Below, in pieces: positions 16,094-25,165 of a stretch of 64,000 nt of DNA. Location of the stretch: contig NZ_JBIGIA010000005.1 of assembly GCF_043555975.1 (NCBI RefSeq), positions 1 to 64,000 on the forward strand, in the 5' to 3' direction. Each line of letters begins with the position of its first letter. Position 1 is the stretch's first letter. A program made the position numbers and the translations under genes. The notes under the pieces were generated by a model. The model did not search any database, was not told the origin of the DNA, and saw only the letters and a program-made list of their open reading frames with translations. The stretch comes from Pelomonas nitida (GTDB lineage Bacteria; Pseudomonadota; Gammaproteobacteria; Burkholderiales; Burkholderiaceae_C).

Positions 16094-18313
16094 ATGGTGT
16101 CCACCGGTCAAGACATCGACGATCTGCCGCCCCGCCCGCGCGTGCTGCTGGTCGACGACGACGAGGTCAACCTGCTGCTGACCGCCGCCGCGCTGCGCGA
16201 GCGCGGGTTCGAGGTGACCGAGTCGCCCAGCGGCACCGACGCGCTCGCCAAGCTGTCCGTGCGCGCGCCCGACGTCGTCGTGCTCGATGCGCTGATGCCC
16301 GAACTCGACGGGTTCGAGACCTGTGCGCTGCTGCGCGCCACACCCGGCTTCGAGTCGCTGCCCGTGCTGATGCTCACGGGGCTCGACGATGAGGCCTCGA
16401 TCAACCGCGCCTACCAGGCAGGTGCCACGGACTTCTTCGTCAAGTCGCCGCAATGGAGCCTGCTCGACGGCCGGCTGCGCTACCTGCTGCGCAGCTCGCG
16501 CACGCGCCATGAGCTCGAACGCAGCAAGGCCAAGCTCGCCCGCGCGCAGGATCTGGCGCGCATGGGCAGTTTCGAGTGGCGGCGCGACGTGGCCGGCAGC
16601 TTCGCCATCTCGGCCGAAGGCCTGCGCGTGTTCGGCCGCGGCCCGCAGGACCGGCTGGACTTCGTCAGCGTCATGCGCATGGTGCCGCCCGACGACCGGC
16701 ATGTCTTCCTGCGCCTGCTGCGTGACGTCGTCGCCCACACCGCCGTCCTCATCACCGACCTGCCGCTGACGCTGCCCGACGGCCGCCAGCGCGTCGTCCA
16801 CATCGAGGCGGAGCCCGAATTCAACGAGCAGGGCAGCGTCAGCGGCTACACCGGCATCCTGCAGGACGTGACCGACCGCCGTCAGGCCGAGGACCGCATC
16901 CGGCAACTGGCCCATTTCGACGCCCTCACCGGCCTGCCCAACCGGCGCCAGCTGATCTGGCGTGTCGAGCGGGCCATCGAGAGCGCGCGGCGCGGTGGCC
17001 ATGAGGTGGGCCTGCTGCTGATCGACCTGGACCGTTTCAAGGTCATCAACGACACGCTGGGCCACGCGGCCGGCGATGAACTGCTCATCGAGGTCGGCCG
17101 GCGCCTGCGCAGTTGCGTGCGCCATTCCGACCAGATCATGGAAGGCGTGCTGGAAGGCCTGGGCAACCGCAGCCACCGCGGGCTCGAGGCCGTCGGCCGC
17201 CTGGGCGGTGACGAGTTCGTCGCGCTGCTGCCCGAGGTGGCCGATGAGCGCGACGCCGAGCGCGTCGCGGAACGCGTGCTGGACGCCATGCGCGAGCCCA
17301 TCTTCGTCGGCGGCCAGGAATGCTTCGTGACGGCCAGCGTCGGTATCGCGATCTACCCGCGCGATGGCCAGAGCATGGCCGACCTGCTGCGCAACTCCGA
17401 CGTGGCCATGTACGCCGTCAAGAGCCAGGGCCGCAACGCCTCGGCGGTGTACTCGCCGCAGCTGGCCGGTCACGGCAAGCAGAAGCTGGAGCTGGAGTCC
17501 GCACTGCACAAGGCGCTGGAGCGCAACGAGATCGTGCTGCACTACCAGCCCAAGATCGACGTGCGTGCCGCCCGCATGGTGGGCGCCGAGGCGCTGATGC
17601 GCTGGCAGCGAGGCAATGTCCTGGTGCCGCCGGCCGACTTCATTCCACTGGCCGAGGAAACCGGCCTCATCGTGCCGCTGTCCGAATGGGCGCTGAAGGA
17701 AGCAGCCCGCCAGGCCAAGCTGTGGTCACTGCAGTTCGGCTTCTCCGATTCCATCGCCGTCAACCTGCCCAGCCGGCTGTTCGAGCGCACCGATCTCGTC
17801 GAGCACATCCACCAATGCGTCAGCGCCTATGGCGTGCCGCACCGGTCCATCCAGCTCGAGATCACCGAGAACAACCTGATGAAGGACCTGCAGAACGTCA
17901 TCCCGTCTCTGCATCGCCTCAACGAAGTCGGCGTGGAAATCTCCATCGACGACTTCGGTACCGGCTATTCGTCCCTCGCCTACCTGACCACGCTGCCGAT
18001 CTCCGAGGTCAAGATCGACCGCACCTTCGTGCGCGACCTGGGCATCACGCCGCAAAGCTCCGCCGTCGTCACCGCCATCATCGCGCTGGCGCGCGCACTG
18101 GGCCTGCGCGTCATTGCCGAAGGCGTCGAGACCCTGCGCCAGATGGAAGTGCTGCACCGCCTGGGTTGCTCGCTGATGCAGGGCTTCCTGTTCAGCAAGC
18201 CGCTGCCGCCGGATGAACTGGAGCGCTGGATCTCGCAGACGGTATTGCCGCGCAAGGCCCCGTGGATCACGCAGGCCGAAGGCAGCCCCGACCTCGCCCG
18301 CAGCCAGCGCTAA
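16094..18313 (+). CDS. REC-PAS-GGDEF-EAL cyclic-di-GMP signalling protein
   Basis: The protein has 739 residues. Domains in order: receiver (LLVDDDEVN, phosphoacceptor in VVLDALMPEL), PAS fold, GGDEF domain with an intact GGDEF signature (VGRLGGDEFVALL), and EAL domain. The EAL domain keeps its catalytic set: GAEALMRW, EITENNL, DDFGTGYSSL, KIDRTFV and AEGVET. Both activities are therefore possible. About 20 extra residues (IMEGVLEGLGNRSHRGLEA) interrupt the GGDEF domain just before the active-site loop and replace the usual RxxD inhibitory site. The start at 16094 gives MVSTGQDIDD. Confidence 0.9.
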   Translation: MVSTGQDIDDLPPRPRVLLVDDDEVNLLLTAAALRERGFEVTESPSGTDALAKLSVRAPDVVVLDALMPELDGFETCALLRATPGFESLPVLMLTGLDDEASINRAYQAGATDFFVKSPQWSLLDGRLRYLLRSSRTRHELERSKAKLARAQDLARMGSFEWRRDVAGSFAISAEGLRVFGRGPQDRLDFVSVMRMVPPDDRHVFLRLLRDVVAHTAVLITDLPLTLPDGRQRVVHIEAEPEFNEQGSVSGYTGILQDVTDRRQAEDRIRQLAHFDALTGLPNRRQLIWRVERAIESARRGGHEVGLLLIDLDRFKVINDTLGHAAGDELLIEVGRRLRSCVRHSDQIMEGVLEGLGNRSHRGLEAVGRLGGDEFVALLPEVADERDAERVAERVLDAMREPIFVGGQECFVTASVGIAIYPRDGQSMADLLRNSDVAMYAVKSQGRNASAVYSPQLAGHGKQKLELESALHKALERNEIVLHYQPKIDVRAARMVGAEALMRWQRGNVLVPPADFIPLAEETGLIVPLSEWALKEAARQAKLWSLQFGFSDSIAVNLPSRLFERTDLVEHIHQCVSAYGVPHRSIQLEITENNLMKDLQNVIPSLHRLNEVGVEISIDDFGTGYSSLAYLTTLPISEVKIDRTFVRDLGITPQSSAVVTAIIALARALGLRVIAEGVETLRQMEVLHRLGCSLMQGFLFSKPLPPDELERWISQTVLPRKAPWITQAEGSPDLARSQR

Positions 18314-18328
18314 CCCCGTTTTCCGCCG

Positions 18329-20170
18329 ATGCGATCCACCCTCCCGCCGGCCCAGCTCGCCAAGGCGGCGCTTCAGCGCCTGGCCCAGGCCCGGCTCGAA
18401 CCCACACCCGAGAACTACGCCCGCGCCTACGCCATCGAGGCCGGCGGCGAAGCGCCTGCGGCCGGCAGCGGCGCGGTGCCGGAGCGCCTGCAGCAACTGC
18501 TGTCGCGGCTCATCAGCCTCGCGCTGCCATCGGGCGCCACGCGGCAGGAACTGCAAGCCGCGCTGCGCGAGCAACGGCTGGATGAATTGCAGCGGCAGGT
18601 CGACAAGCTGCTGGAAACGGCCGGCCCTGCAGCGCAGGCCGACGCCCTGGCCCAGGCCATCGAGCGCCTCGTGCGCGGCCTGGAGCGCGGCGGCCAGCAC
18701 TGGACACTGGCACGCAAGAAGGAAGGCCTCCAACGCGCACTGGAGCTCGGCCGCGCCGACAACGGCAAGCTCGTCAAGCGGCTGCAGCAGCTGATCGCCA
18801 GCTGGGACAAGGACGGCGACGGCAGCGAGGTCGAGACCGACGACGACGGTGGCACGCCCAGCCAGCTTTTCGCCGACAGCGACTTCGCGCCCCCGGACTT
18901 CCACGACAGCGCCAGCCTGGGCCTCGGCGACGCGCCACGCGACAGCCTGCCGCCATCGGTGGACCTCGCGCCCTGGCATGCCATCAGCGCCGAACTCGGC
19001 GGCACCGTGCGCCACGCACTTCGCTCGCCGCAGACCGAGGCCACGCCGGCCGACGCGCTGATGCGCGAACTGGAGGCCGCACAGGCCGAGCTGAAGGCCG
19101 GCGGCGCCAGCCCCGAGCGCGCCACACAGATGGCCGCGCTGTGCCTGCGCGCCCGCCACCTGCTGGACCACCGCCGCCACCTGTTCGACGAACTCGGCGG
19201 CCTGTGCCGCGAGCTCAGCAGCAGCCTCGTGGACCTGGCCGAAGACGATTCCTGGGCACGCGGCCAGGCGGAGGCGATGAACAACACACTCGCCCAAGGC
19301 CTGTCGGGCCGCGGCGTGCGCACGGTGTCGGAGCTGCTGGCCGGCACGCGCGAGCGCCAGCGTGCGCTGCGCGACGAGCGCTCCAAGGCCCGCGACTCGC
19401 TGAAGACGCTCATCCAGCGCATGCTCGCCGAACTGGGCGAGCTGGGCCAGCACACCGACCGCTTCCAGAACAGCGTGGGCCGCTACGCCGACGCCATCGA
19501 ACAGGCGGACTCCCTCGAGAGCCTGACCGGCACCGTGCGCGAGATGGTCGAGGAGAGCCGCAGCGTGCAGGGGCTGGTGGCCCAGACGCAGGCGCGGCTG
19601 ACGCTGGAGCATGACCGCGCGACCGCGCTGACCCAGCGTGTCGACGAGCTGGAGGGCGAGCTGCGCCGACTGTCCAACGAGGTCCACACCGACCAGCTCA
19701 CGCAAGTGGCCAACCGCCGCGGGCTGATTCAGGCGTTCGGCATCGAACAGGCCAGGGCCGAGCGCGAATCGACACGGGTCGCACTGGCGCTGCTGGACAT
19801 CGACAACTTCAAGAAGCTCAACGACAGCCTCGGCCACCACGCCGGCGACATCGCGCTGAAGTCACTGGCCGAACGGGCGCAGGCCTCGCTGCGGCCCGGC
19901 GACATGGTCGCGCGCTACGGCGGCGAGGAGTTCGTGCTGATGCTGCCCGACACGCCGCTGGACGAAGCCCAGCAGGTGCTGGTGCGGCTGCAGCGGTCGC
20001 TGTCGTCTGCGCTGTTCAATCACGAGGGCAAGGATGTCTTCGTGACCTTCTCCGCCGGCGTCACGCTGTACCGCCCCGGCGAGACGCTGGAAGCCGCGCT
20101 GGACCGCGCTGACGTGGCCCTCTATGAGGCCAAGCACACCGGCAAGAACCGGGCGTGCATCGCCGAGTGA
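18329..20170 (+). CDS. Diguanylate cyclase with long helical N-terminal region
   Basis: The protein has 613 residues and starts 15 bases after the REC-PAS-GGDEF-EAL gene. The first 440 residues are charged, helical and coiled-coil-like without a recognised sensor domain; LEPTPENYARAYAIEAGG near the N-terminus is a block I have seen in other GGDEF proteins of this type. The C-terminal GGDEF domain is complete: HTDQLTQVANRRGL, LDIDNFKKLNDSLGHHAGD, and ARYGGEEFVLML. An RPGD inhibitory I-site lies five residues before GGEEF, so product inhibition is expected. Confidence 0.88.
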   Translation: MRSTLPPAQLAKAALQRLAQARLEPTPENYARAYAIEAGGEAPAAGSGAVPERLQQLLSRLISLALPSGATRQELQAALREQRLDELQRQVDKLLETAGPAAQADALAQAIERLVRGLERGGQHWTLARKKEGLQRALELGRADNGKLVKRLQQLIASWDKDGDGSEVETDDDGGTPSQLFADSDFAPPDFHDSASLGLGDAPRDSLPPSVDLAPWHAISAELGGTVRHALRSPQTEATPADALMRELEAAQAELKAGGASPERATQMAALCLRARHLLDHRRHLFDELGGLCRELSSSLVDLAEDDSWARGQAEAMNNTLAQGLSGRGVRTVSELLAGTRERQRALRDERSKARDSLKTLIQRMLAELGELGQHTDRFQNSVGRYADAIEQADSLESLTGTVREMVEESRSVQGLVAQTQARLTLEHDRATALTQRVDELEGELRRLSNEVHTDQLTQVANRRGLIQAFGIEQARAERESTRVALALLDIDNFKKLNDSLGHHAGDIALKSLAERAQASLRPGDMVARYGGEEFVLMLPDTPLDEAQQVLVRLQRSLSSALFNHEGKDVFVTFSAGVTLYRPGETLEAALDRADVALYEAKHTGKNRACIAE

Positions 20171-20236
20171 CAGGCGGGCGGTAAGCGTGCCCGAAGGGCT
20201 GGCGAGGCGGGCCGCTGGCAAGGCGCGACGACGACG

Positions 20237-20252
20237 CGGGCTCGCGCCCGCT
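20237..20252. terminator. Possible bidirectional stem-loop between convergent genes
   Basis: GCGGGC (20237-20242) and GCCCGC (20247-20252) form a tight hairpin in the 132-base gap between the convergent diguanylate cyclase and chemoreceptor genes. The stem is short and has no T-run on either side, so this is tentative. Confidence 0.3.
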
Positions 20253-20302
20253 AGAAGGAGCAACGCCACCGGCGGGCCGAAGCGCCAGACCAGCGGGCGC
20301 GC

Positions 20303-21649
20303 TTAGAAGTTGAAGGCAAGGCGCAGGCCACCCCAATGGCGGCCATTCACGACGATGGGCGCGGCGGCCTCCTTCAGCAGCACGAAACGGCCGCCGCCCA
20401 TGTCGCGGCGGTAGGTCTGCAGCAGGAAGGGGCGCTGGTTGCGCGCCGACGCCAGGCCGGTGCGGTCATTGAAGATACGGCGGTAGCGGCTGTTGGCCGT
20501 GTTCCAGACCGTGTCGCCCGGGCGCTGCGGCTGGCAGTACTTGCGGTTGTGCGTGGCGATGTAGCCGTTGCGATCGGCCGCGATGGCGAACACGATCTTG
20601 TCGCTGAAGCCCAGCATCTTCTCCTGCACCGCCGGAAACAGCCGGTCGGTCAGCGCGCAAAAGCGCGTCAGGTGCTGCGCGGGCAGCGTGCCCTCGATGG
20701 GGCGATAGTTCTCGTCGAACAGGTCCGCCTCGCTGATCTGGCCGTCACGCAGCGCGGCGGCCAGCAACTCGCCGATCTCGGCCGCAGCCGCCTGGGCCGC
20801 GCGGATGAAGGGCATGTCGTCGACCTCGACGCCGCTCTCGGCGATCTGCTCGACGAGTTCCTCGGACATGCGCAGGAAGCGGTCGCTGCCATCGAACGCC
20901 GCCTTCAGCCCATGAGTGGCCTGCAGCACCTCGCGCTCCAGCAGCTGGGCGCGCTCGTTGAGCAGCCCCATCTGCCGGCCACTCTCGGCGGCCGACGACG
21001 AGATGCGCTGCACATCGTCCTCGACTTCATGAAACGCCGCGTGGATCTGGCTGGGCTTGCCGGGCACCTCGATGAGCTCGACGCTGAAACGGTCGATGCG
21101 CTCCTGCAGGCTGGTCACGGCGCTGATGATGGCCTTGGACGAGGCCTCCACCTGGCCCGCGAGGTCCTTCACCGCCTCGGCCACGACAGCGAAGCCACGG
21201 CCGGCGTCACCGGCGTGCTTGGCCTCGACGGCGGCGTTGAACGCCACGAGGCGCGTCTGCAGGGAAATCCTCGTGATGTCGGCGGCCGCCTCGGAGACCT
21301 TGCCCAGCGTGGACGCAATGCCCACCACCTCGTTGCCGACGACGCCCAGTGCGCCGCGCGCCCTCTGCACGGCCGCAGAACTCTCGACCGTGGCCGCCGC
21401 GATAGCCGCCTGCGCCTGGCCGATGTCGCCCAGCTGCTGGGCCAGCGCCTGCATGGCCTGGCCCTGCGCCTGCACGACACGCTGCGTGTCCTCGAGCACG
21501 CCACGCACCTCGGCGGCATCGCGGCCCACGGTGGACAGCGAGCGCGACAGCCGCTTCACCACGTTCAGCGCCGCGTCATCGTCGTGACGCGTCGGCACCT
21601 CGCGGGCGTCCGATGGGGGCGAACCTGTGGCCTTGAACCATTTCACCAT
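20303..21649 (-). CDS. Soluble methyl-accepting chemotaxis-like protein with C-terminal sensor domain
   Basis: The protein has 448 residues and no transmembrane segment or signal peptide. The signalling hairpin tip reads RISLQTRLVAFNAAVEAKHAGDAGRGFAVVAEAVKDLA, a recognisable but divergent version of the MCP consensus. Unlike most receptors the sensor-like part follows the hairpin: residues about 330-448 contain AIAADRNGYIATHNRKYCQPQ and FLLQTYRRDMGGG, resembling a Cache/PAS-type fold. The gene begins 46 bases after the fliA stop and may be read from the same transcript. The ligand is unknown. Confidence 0.8.
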   Translation of the reverse strand: MVKWFKATGSPPSDAREVPTRHDDDAALNVVKRLSRSLSTVGRDAAEVRGVLEDTQRVVQAQGQAMQALAQQLGDIGQAQAAIAAATVESSAAVQRARGALGVVGNEVVGIASTLGKVSEAAADITRISLQTRLVAFNAAVEAKHAGDAGRGFAVVAEAVKDLAGQVEASSKAIISAVTSLQERIDRFSVELIEVPGKPSQIHAAFHEVEDDVQRISSSAAESGRQMGLLNERAQLLEREVLQATHGLKAAFDGSDRFLRMSEELVEQIAESGVEVDDMPFIRAAQAAAAEIGELLAAALRDGQISEADLFDENYRPIEGTLPAQHLTRFCALTDRLFPAVQEKMLGFSDKIVFAIAADRNGYIATHNRKYCQPQRPGDTVWNTANSRYRRIFNDRTGLASARNQRPFLLQTYRRDMGGGRFVLLKEAAAPIVVNGRHWGGLRLAFNF

Positions 21650-21695
21650 CGCGCTTGTCCCTCGTTCTTCTACGGCGGGACCGCACGCGAGGGCC

Positions 21696-22409
21696 TCACC
21701 AGTCGCGGAGCTTAACGCGCAACCTTGCGATCGACTGGCTGTGTAGCTGACAGACCCGGGACTCCGTGACCTTGAGCACGGCCGCGATCTCCTTGAGATT
21801 CATGTCGTGCTCGTAGTACATGCTCATCACGAACTGCTCACGCTCGGGCAGGTTCTTGATGGCGGCCACCAGTGCCTCGCGCATGCGGTGGTCCTGCAGC
21901 ATCGCCACGGGGTTGCTGCTCTCGTCGGCCACGTGGCGGTCGAGATAGTCATCGTCGCCGTCGTCGCCGGACATGTCCTCCAGATACACGAGCTGAGTGC
22001 CCCGCACCTTGGAGAGCAGGTCTTGGTAGTCGGCCAGCGCCAGGCCCATCTCGGCGGCGATCTCGGCCTCGTTGGGCGCACGGCCCAGACGCTGCTCGAC
22101 CTTGTGGACGGCTGCCTCGATCTCGCGCTGCTGGCGCCGCGTGCCGCGGCTCATCCAGTCGCCGCCCCGCAGTTCGTCGAGCATGGCGCCGCGGATGCGC
22201 TGCGTCGCGAAGGTCTCGAACTGAACGCCCTGCTCGGCATCGAAGCGTGACAGCGCGTCGGTCAGACCGATGAGGCCGACCTGGATGAGGTCGTCCACCT
22301 CCACATTGGCCGGCAGCTTGGCGATCATCTGGTGCGCCAGGCGTCGGACCAACGGGCTGTATTGCTTGATCAGCGTGTTGTTGTCGAGTCTGCCTTTGGG
22401 CGTGTACAT
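21696..22409 (-). CDS. fliA: Flagellar sigma factor FliA (sigma-28)
   Basis: FliA directs RNA polymerase to late flagellar and chemotaxis promoters. The ATG at 22409 gives 237 residues with GGAGCTGACC as ribosome-binding site. Region 2 is seen in LVRRLAHQMIAKLPANVEVDDLIQVGLIGLTDALSRFD and FATQRIRGAMLDELR. Region 4 is in LPEREQFVMSMYYEHDMNLKEIAAVLKVTESRVCQLHSQSIARLR. It lies at the end of the flhB-flhA-flhF-flhG-like run, the usual Burkholderiales position. A matching anti-sigma factor FlgM is not in the window. Confidence 0.96.
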   Translation of the reverse strand: MYTPKGRLDNNTLIKQYSPLVRRLAHQMIAKLPANVEVDDLIQVGLIGLTDALSRFDAEQGVQFETFATQRIRGAMLDELRGGDWMSRGTRRQQREIEAAVHKVEQRLGRAPNEAEIAAEMGLALADYQDLLSKVRGTQLVYLEDMSGDDGDDDYLDRHVADESSNPVAMLQDHRMREALVAAIKNLPEREQFVMSMYYEHDMNLKEIAAVLKVTESRVCQLHSQSIARLRVKLRDW

Positions 22410-22421
22410 GGTCAGCTCCGC

Positions 22422-22465
22422 ACGGCCGCCCGAAGGGGCTGAAGCGCCCCCTCGGGGGGCAATGA
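22422..22465. repeat. GC palindrome in the flhG-like/fliA gap
   Basis: GCCCGAAGGGGCTGAAGCG runs into CCCCCTCGGGGGGC, giving a strong imperfect hairpin upstream of fliA. It resembles the motB-motA gap element, where runs of C and G flank a CGAAGGCGC core. It may act as a mild attenuator or be a REP-like repeat. Confidence 0.45.
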
Positions 22466-22505
22466 ACGCAGAGTACGTGGGGGCATCTGTCATCTCCGGC
22501 GGGAG

Positions 22506-23285
22506 TCAGTGCGCTGCAACAAACGGGCGGGCCACGGCACGTGCCGGGCGCAACGGTGTCACGTCGGACGCGGCATCTAGCGCGGCGCCGGGCGGCGCGG
22601 CGAGCAACAGCTCGCGGGCAAGGTGGCGCAGCTCCGGGCTGAGCGGCATGTGCTGCGAGTTGCGCGGGTCCAGGCAGGCCCAGTCGCGCAACACCGCGCC
22701 GAGGAAGCCGTCGGCGCAGGAGTGGAGCTGTTGCGCGATGCGGGTGGCCACGCGCAACTGTGGGTGGCAGGCCATCAACAGACTGTAGACCATCAGGCCC
22801 GCGCGCTGTGTGAGCCATTTCATGCCGGCGTAGGCCTCGGTGACGCTGGCCGGCTCGGCATCGGCCAGCAGCAGCGGGCGCACCTCGCGCTGCGCGACGA
22901 CGCGCGCCAGCTCGGCGGCAGGCGCGTGCAGCAGGATGACGTCGGCCTCGGGCGCGGCGGCGGCCAGCGCATCCAGGAAGGCGGCGGCCGAGCCGTTGGC
23001 GTTGATGTGGCGCAGCGGCAGGCCGCGTGCCGCCAGGTAGGACACGCGCGGCGACAGGCGCTCGATGCAGTTGGACAGGTCCACATGCGCCAGCTCCGAC
23101 GGCGCTGGCGACAGCTCGCCCGCGTCGACGACCAGCGTCTGCAGGTTGAGTTCGGCAAACGCCGCGCACAGGCCTTCGAGCAGCACGCCGGCACCCATCA
23201 CGCGCGGGTTGCTGACGACAGGCACGAAGCGCGTCTTGGATGCCGCGAACAGGCGGCGCAGGCCGTGGGCTTGGTCTTGCATCAT
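22506..23285 (-). CDS. FlhG/FleN-like MinD-superfamily protein with degenerate P-loop
   Basis: The protein has 259 residues from the ATG at 23285. It sits between flhF and fliA, exactly where flhG normally is. The start of the fold aligns with ParA/MinD proteins (FVPVVSNPRVMGAGVLLEGLCAAFAELNLQTLVVDAGE). The deviant Walker A motif (KGGxGKT) is missing, however; the position reads SNPRVMGAGVL. Later blocks (VILLHAPAAELARVVAQREVRPLLLADAEPASVTEAYAGMKWL) keep the MinD layout. It probably controls flagellar number or FlhF activity without normal ATP hydrolysis. The family call rests on position and fold-like blocks. Confidence 0.7.
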   Translation of the reverse strand: MMQDQAHGLRRLFAASKTRFVPVVSNPRVMGAGVLLEGLCAAFAELNLQTLVVDAGELSPAPSELAHVDLSNCIERLSPRVSYLAARGLPLRHINANGSAAAFLDALAAAAPEADVILLHAPAAELARVVAQREVRPLLLADAEPASVTEAYAGMKWLTQRAGLMVYSLLMACHPQLRVATRIAQQLHSCADGFLGAVLRDWACLDPRNSQHMPLSPELRHLARELLLAAPPGAALDAASDVTPLRPARAVARPFVAAH

Positions 23286-23286
23286 G

Positions 23287-23414
23287 TTTGCCCCTCGTCC
23301 AAGGAGTACCTTGACCGGTCCCCCGAGGGGACGGCGATGCTTGCGGCATCGAGCCGCAAGCACATCGCCAAGGCGGGCCGGCTTGGGAGCGACCCGGCGC
23401 TCGGCCCGCTCAAC
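23287..23414 (+). repeat. Dispersed intergenic repeat, copy 3 (complete)
   Basis: This fills most of the gap between flhF and the FlhG-like gene. Head CCCCTCGTCC, then the palindrome GGTCCCCCGAGGGGAC. Next comes a long central hairpin (23333-23369) whose arms GGCGATG/CATCGCC and CTTGCGGC/GCCGCAAG pair almost perfectly. The tail is GGGCCGGCTTGGGAGCGACC followed by CGGCGCTCGGCCCG. It is one of the two best-preserved copies in the window. Confidence 0.75.
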
Positions 23415-23436
23415 GAATTGCGTGTTGTCGTCGACA

Positions 23437-25092
23437 TCAGTGGATCGCCCTCAGGCCCGCATCGGCCAGCGGAGCGCCGGCGAAAATCAGGTTGATGTCG
23501 GTGTTGTCCATGCGCCAGGCGCCCGCGGCGGGGCTCTTCAGCGCGCGATGCACCAGTGCCGTACCGGACAGGCGATGCCAGTCTTCCGGCACGCGCTGAC
23601 CGTTGGCCACGCCCAGCACCTTGAGCCGGTGGCGGATCAGCGTGTCCAGGGCCGGCGCGAGCTTGACGGCTTCGTCGATCTTGCTGAGCACCACGCCCTC
23701 GCAGGCCGCGCCCTTCCACGCGTTGACGACGTCCTCGATGGTCTCGCCCTGCTGGGCGGCATTGATGACGAGCAGCTTCTTGATGCGGGGGTGAGCCAGC
23801 ATCTCCAGCAGCTCCTGCGTGCGGCTGTCGCGCTGCGCCATGCCGGCGGTGTCGATCAGCACGAGCTTCTTGCTGGACAGCAGGTCCAGCAGGTCGTCCA
23901 GCGACGCGCGGTCGTGCGCGGTGTGGACCGGCACGCCGAGGATGCGGCCGTAGGCGCGCAGTTGCTCATGGGCGCCGATGCGGTAGGCGTCCAGCGTGAT
24001 CAGGCCCAGCTGGCCGGCGCCGTACTTGGTGGCGAAGTGGGCGGCGAGCTTGGCAGTGGTGGTGGTCTTGCCGACGCCGGTGGAGCCGATCAGCGCGAAC
24101 ACGCCGCCGCGGTCCTCGATGGCCGGGGCGCCTTCGTCGGTCTGCAGGTTGCGCGACAGCACATGGGCCGCCCAGGCGGTCTCGTCGGCCGGGTCGGTGG
24201 GCGAACCGGCCTTGAAGTCGGACGGGCAGCTCTCGGCCAGCTTGCGCACCAGTGCGGGCGAGAAGCCCAGCTCCAGCAGCTTCTGCGTCAGGCGGGCCTG
24301 CACGGGCTGGCGCTGCAGCTTTTCCATGAAGGCCAGCGACGAGAAGCGCTCCTCGATGAGGCCGCGCATCTGACGCAGCTCGGCCGCCATGTCCATCTGG
24401 CTGCGCTGCACCTGCGTGGGCTGACCCGGCAGCGGCTGTGGCTCGGTGGTGCCGATGTCGCCCAGGTGCGGCACCTGGCGCGCCGGCGCAGCGGCCGTGG
24501 GGATGCGGATTTCGTCGCGCAGCACCGGCGGCATCGTCCGGGCGGGCGCCTGGGCGGCCGCAGGCGCGGCGGCGCGGCGGGGCGCCATCGCGGCGATGGC
24601 CTCGGCCGCGCGGCGCTCGCGCTGGGCGCGTGCGGCATCCAGCGACACGGCCGACGGCTCGCGAGGCTGCTGCGGTTGTGGCGGGGCCGCGCGAGCGGCA
24701 ACCGGGTCGGGCTGGCCCGTCATCTCGGCCTGGCGGCGGCGCAGCACGCGCTCGCGCACATAGTCCTGGAAGCTCAGCGTGCTCATCGCCAGCTGCTCCA
24801 CGTCGCCCTGCACTTCCGGCGCGCCGAAGCTCGGCTCGCGGCGCACGCGCTCGGCGAACGGGGCGCGGCCCTGCGGCTGCGCGGGCGCCTGCACCGGCGC
24901 GCGGGCCACGGTGCGCGGCGCGCTGGCGGCCATCTGCTCGATCTGGCCCATGCCTTCCGGCGCCATGGCCAGCACTTCCACGCCTTCGGGCACGTTCTTG
25001 TTGGACAGCACCACGGCGTCGGGACCAAAGGCCTGCTTGACGAGCGCGAGGGCCTCACGCGAGGTGCGGGCGGTGAATTTGCGGACGTTCAT
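23437..25092 (-). CDS. flhF: Flagellar placement GTPase FlhF
   Basis: FlhF is an SRP-type GTPase that sets where a polar flagellum is built. The protein has 551 residues. The N-terminus MNVRKFTARTSREALALVKQAFGPDAVVLSNK is the FlhF B-domain opening. A long proline/alanine/arginine-rich linker (about 60-220) follows. The NG domain has the P-loop GSTGVGKTTTTAKLA near residue 332, TLDAYRIGAHEQLRAYG, LIDTAGMAQRD and LSKIDEA. It lies 73 bases after flhA on the same strand. Confidence 0.96.
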   Translation of the reverse strand: MNVRKFTARTSREALALVKQAFGPDAVVLSNKNVPEGVEVLAMAPEGMGQIEQMAASAPRTVARAPVQAPAQPQGRAPFAERVRREPSFGAPEVQGDVEQLAMSTLSFQDYVRERVLRRRQAEMTGQPDPVAARAAPPQPQQPREPSAVSLDAARAQRERRAAEAIAAMAPRRAAAPAAAQAPARTMPPVLRDEIRIPTAAAPARQVPHLGDIGTTEPQPLPGQPTQVQRSQMDMAAELRQMRGLIEERFSSLAFMEKLQRQPVQARLTQKLLELGFSPALVRKLAESCPSDFKAGSPTDPADETAWAAHVLSRNLQTDEGAPAIEDRGGVFALIGSTGVGKTTTTAKLAAHFATKYGAGQLGLITLDAYRIGAHEQLRAYGRILGVPVHTAHDRASLDDLLDLLSSKKLVLIDTAGMAQRDSRTQELLEMLAHPRIKKLLVINAAQQGETIEDVVNAWKGAACEGVVLSKIDEAVKLAPALDTLIRHRLKVLGVANGQRVPEDWHRLSGTALVHRALKSPAAGAWRMDNTDINLIFAGAPLADAGLRAIH

Positions 25093-25165
25093 GGGGCCTC
25101 CTGCCGAGCCGCCTCGAACGAGGCCAGCGCCCGCTGAGGGCGGCTCGCGTTAATGCGCGTGGGGG

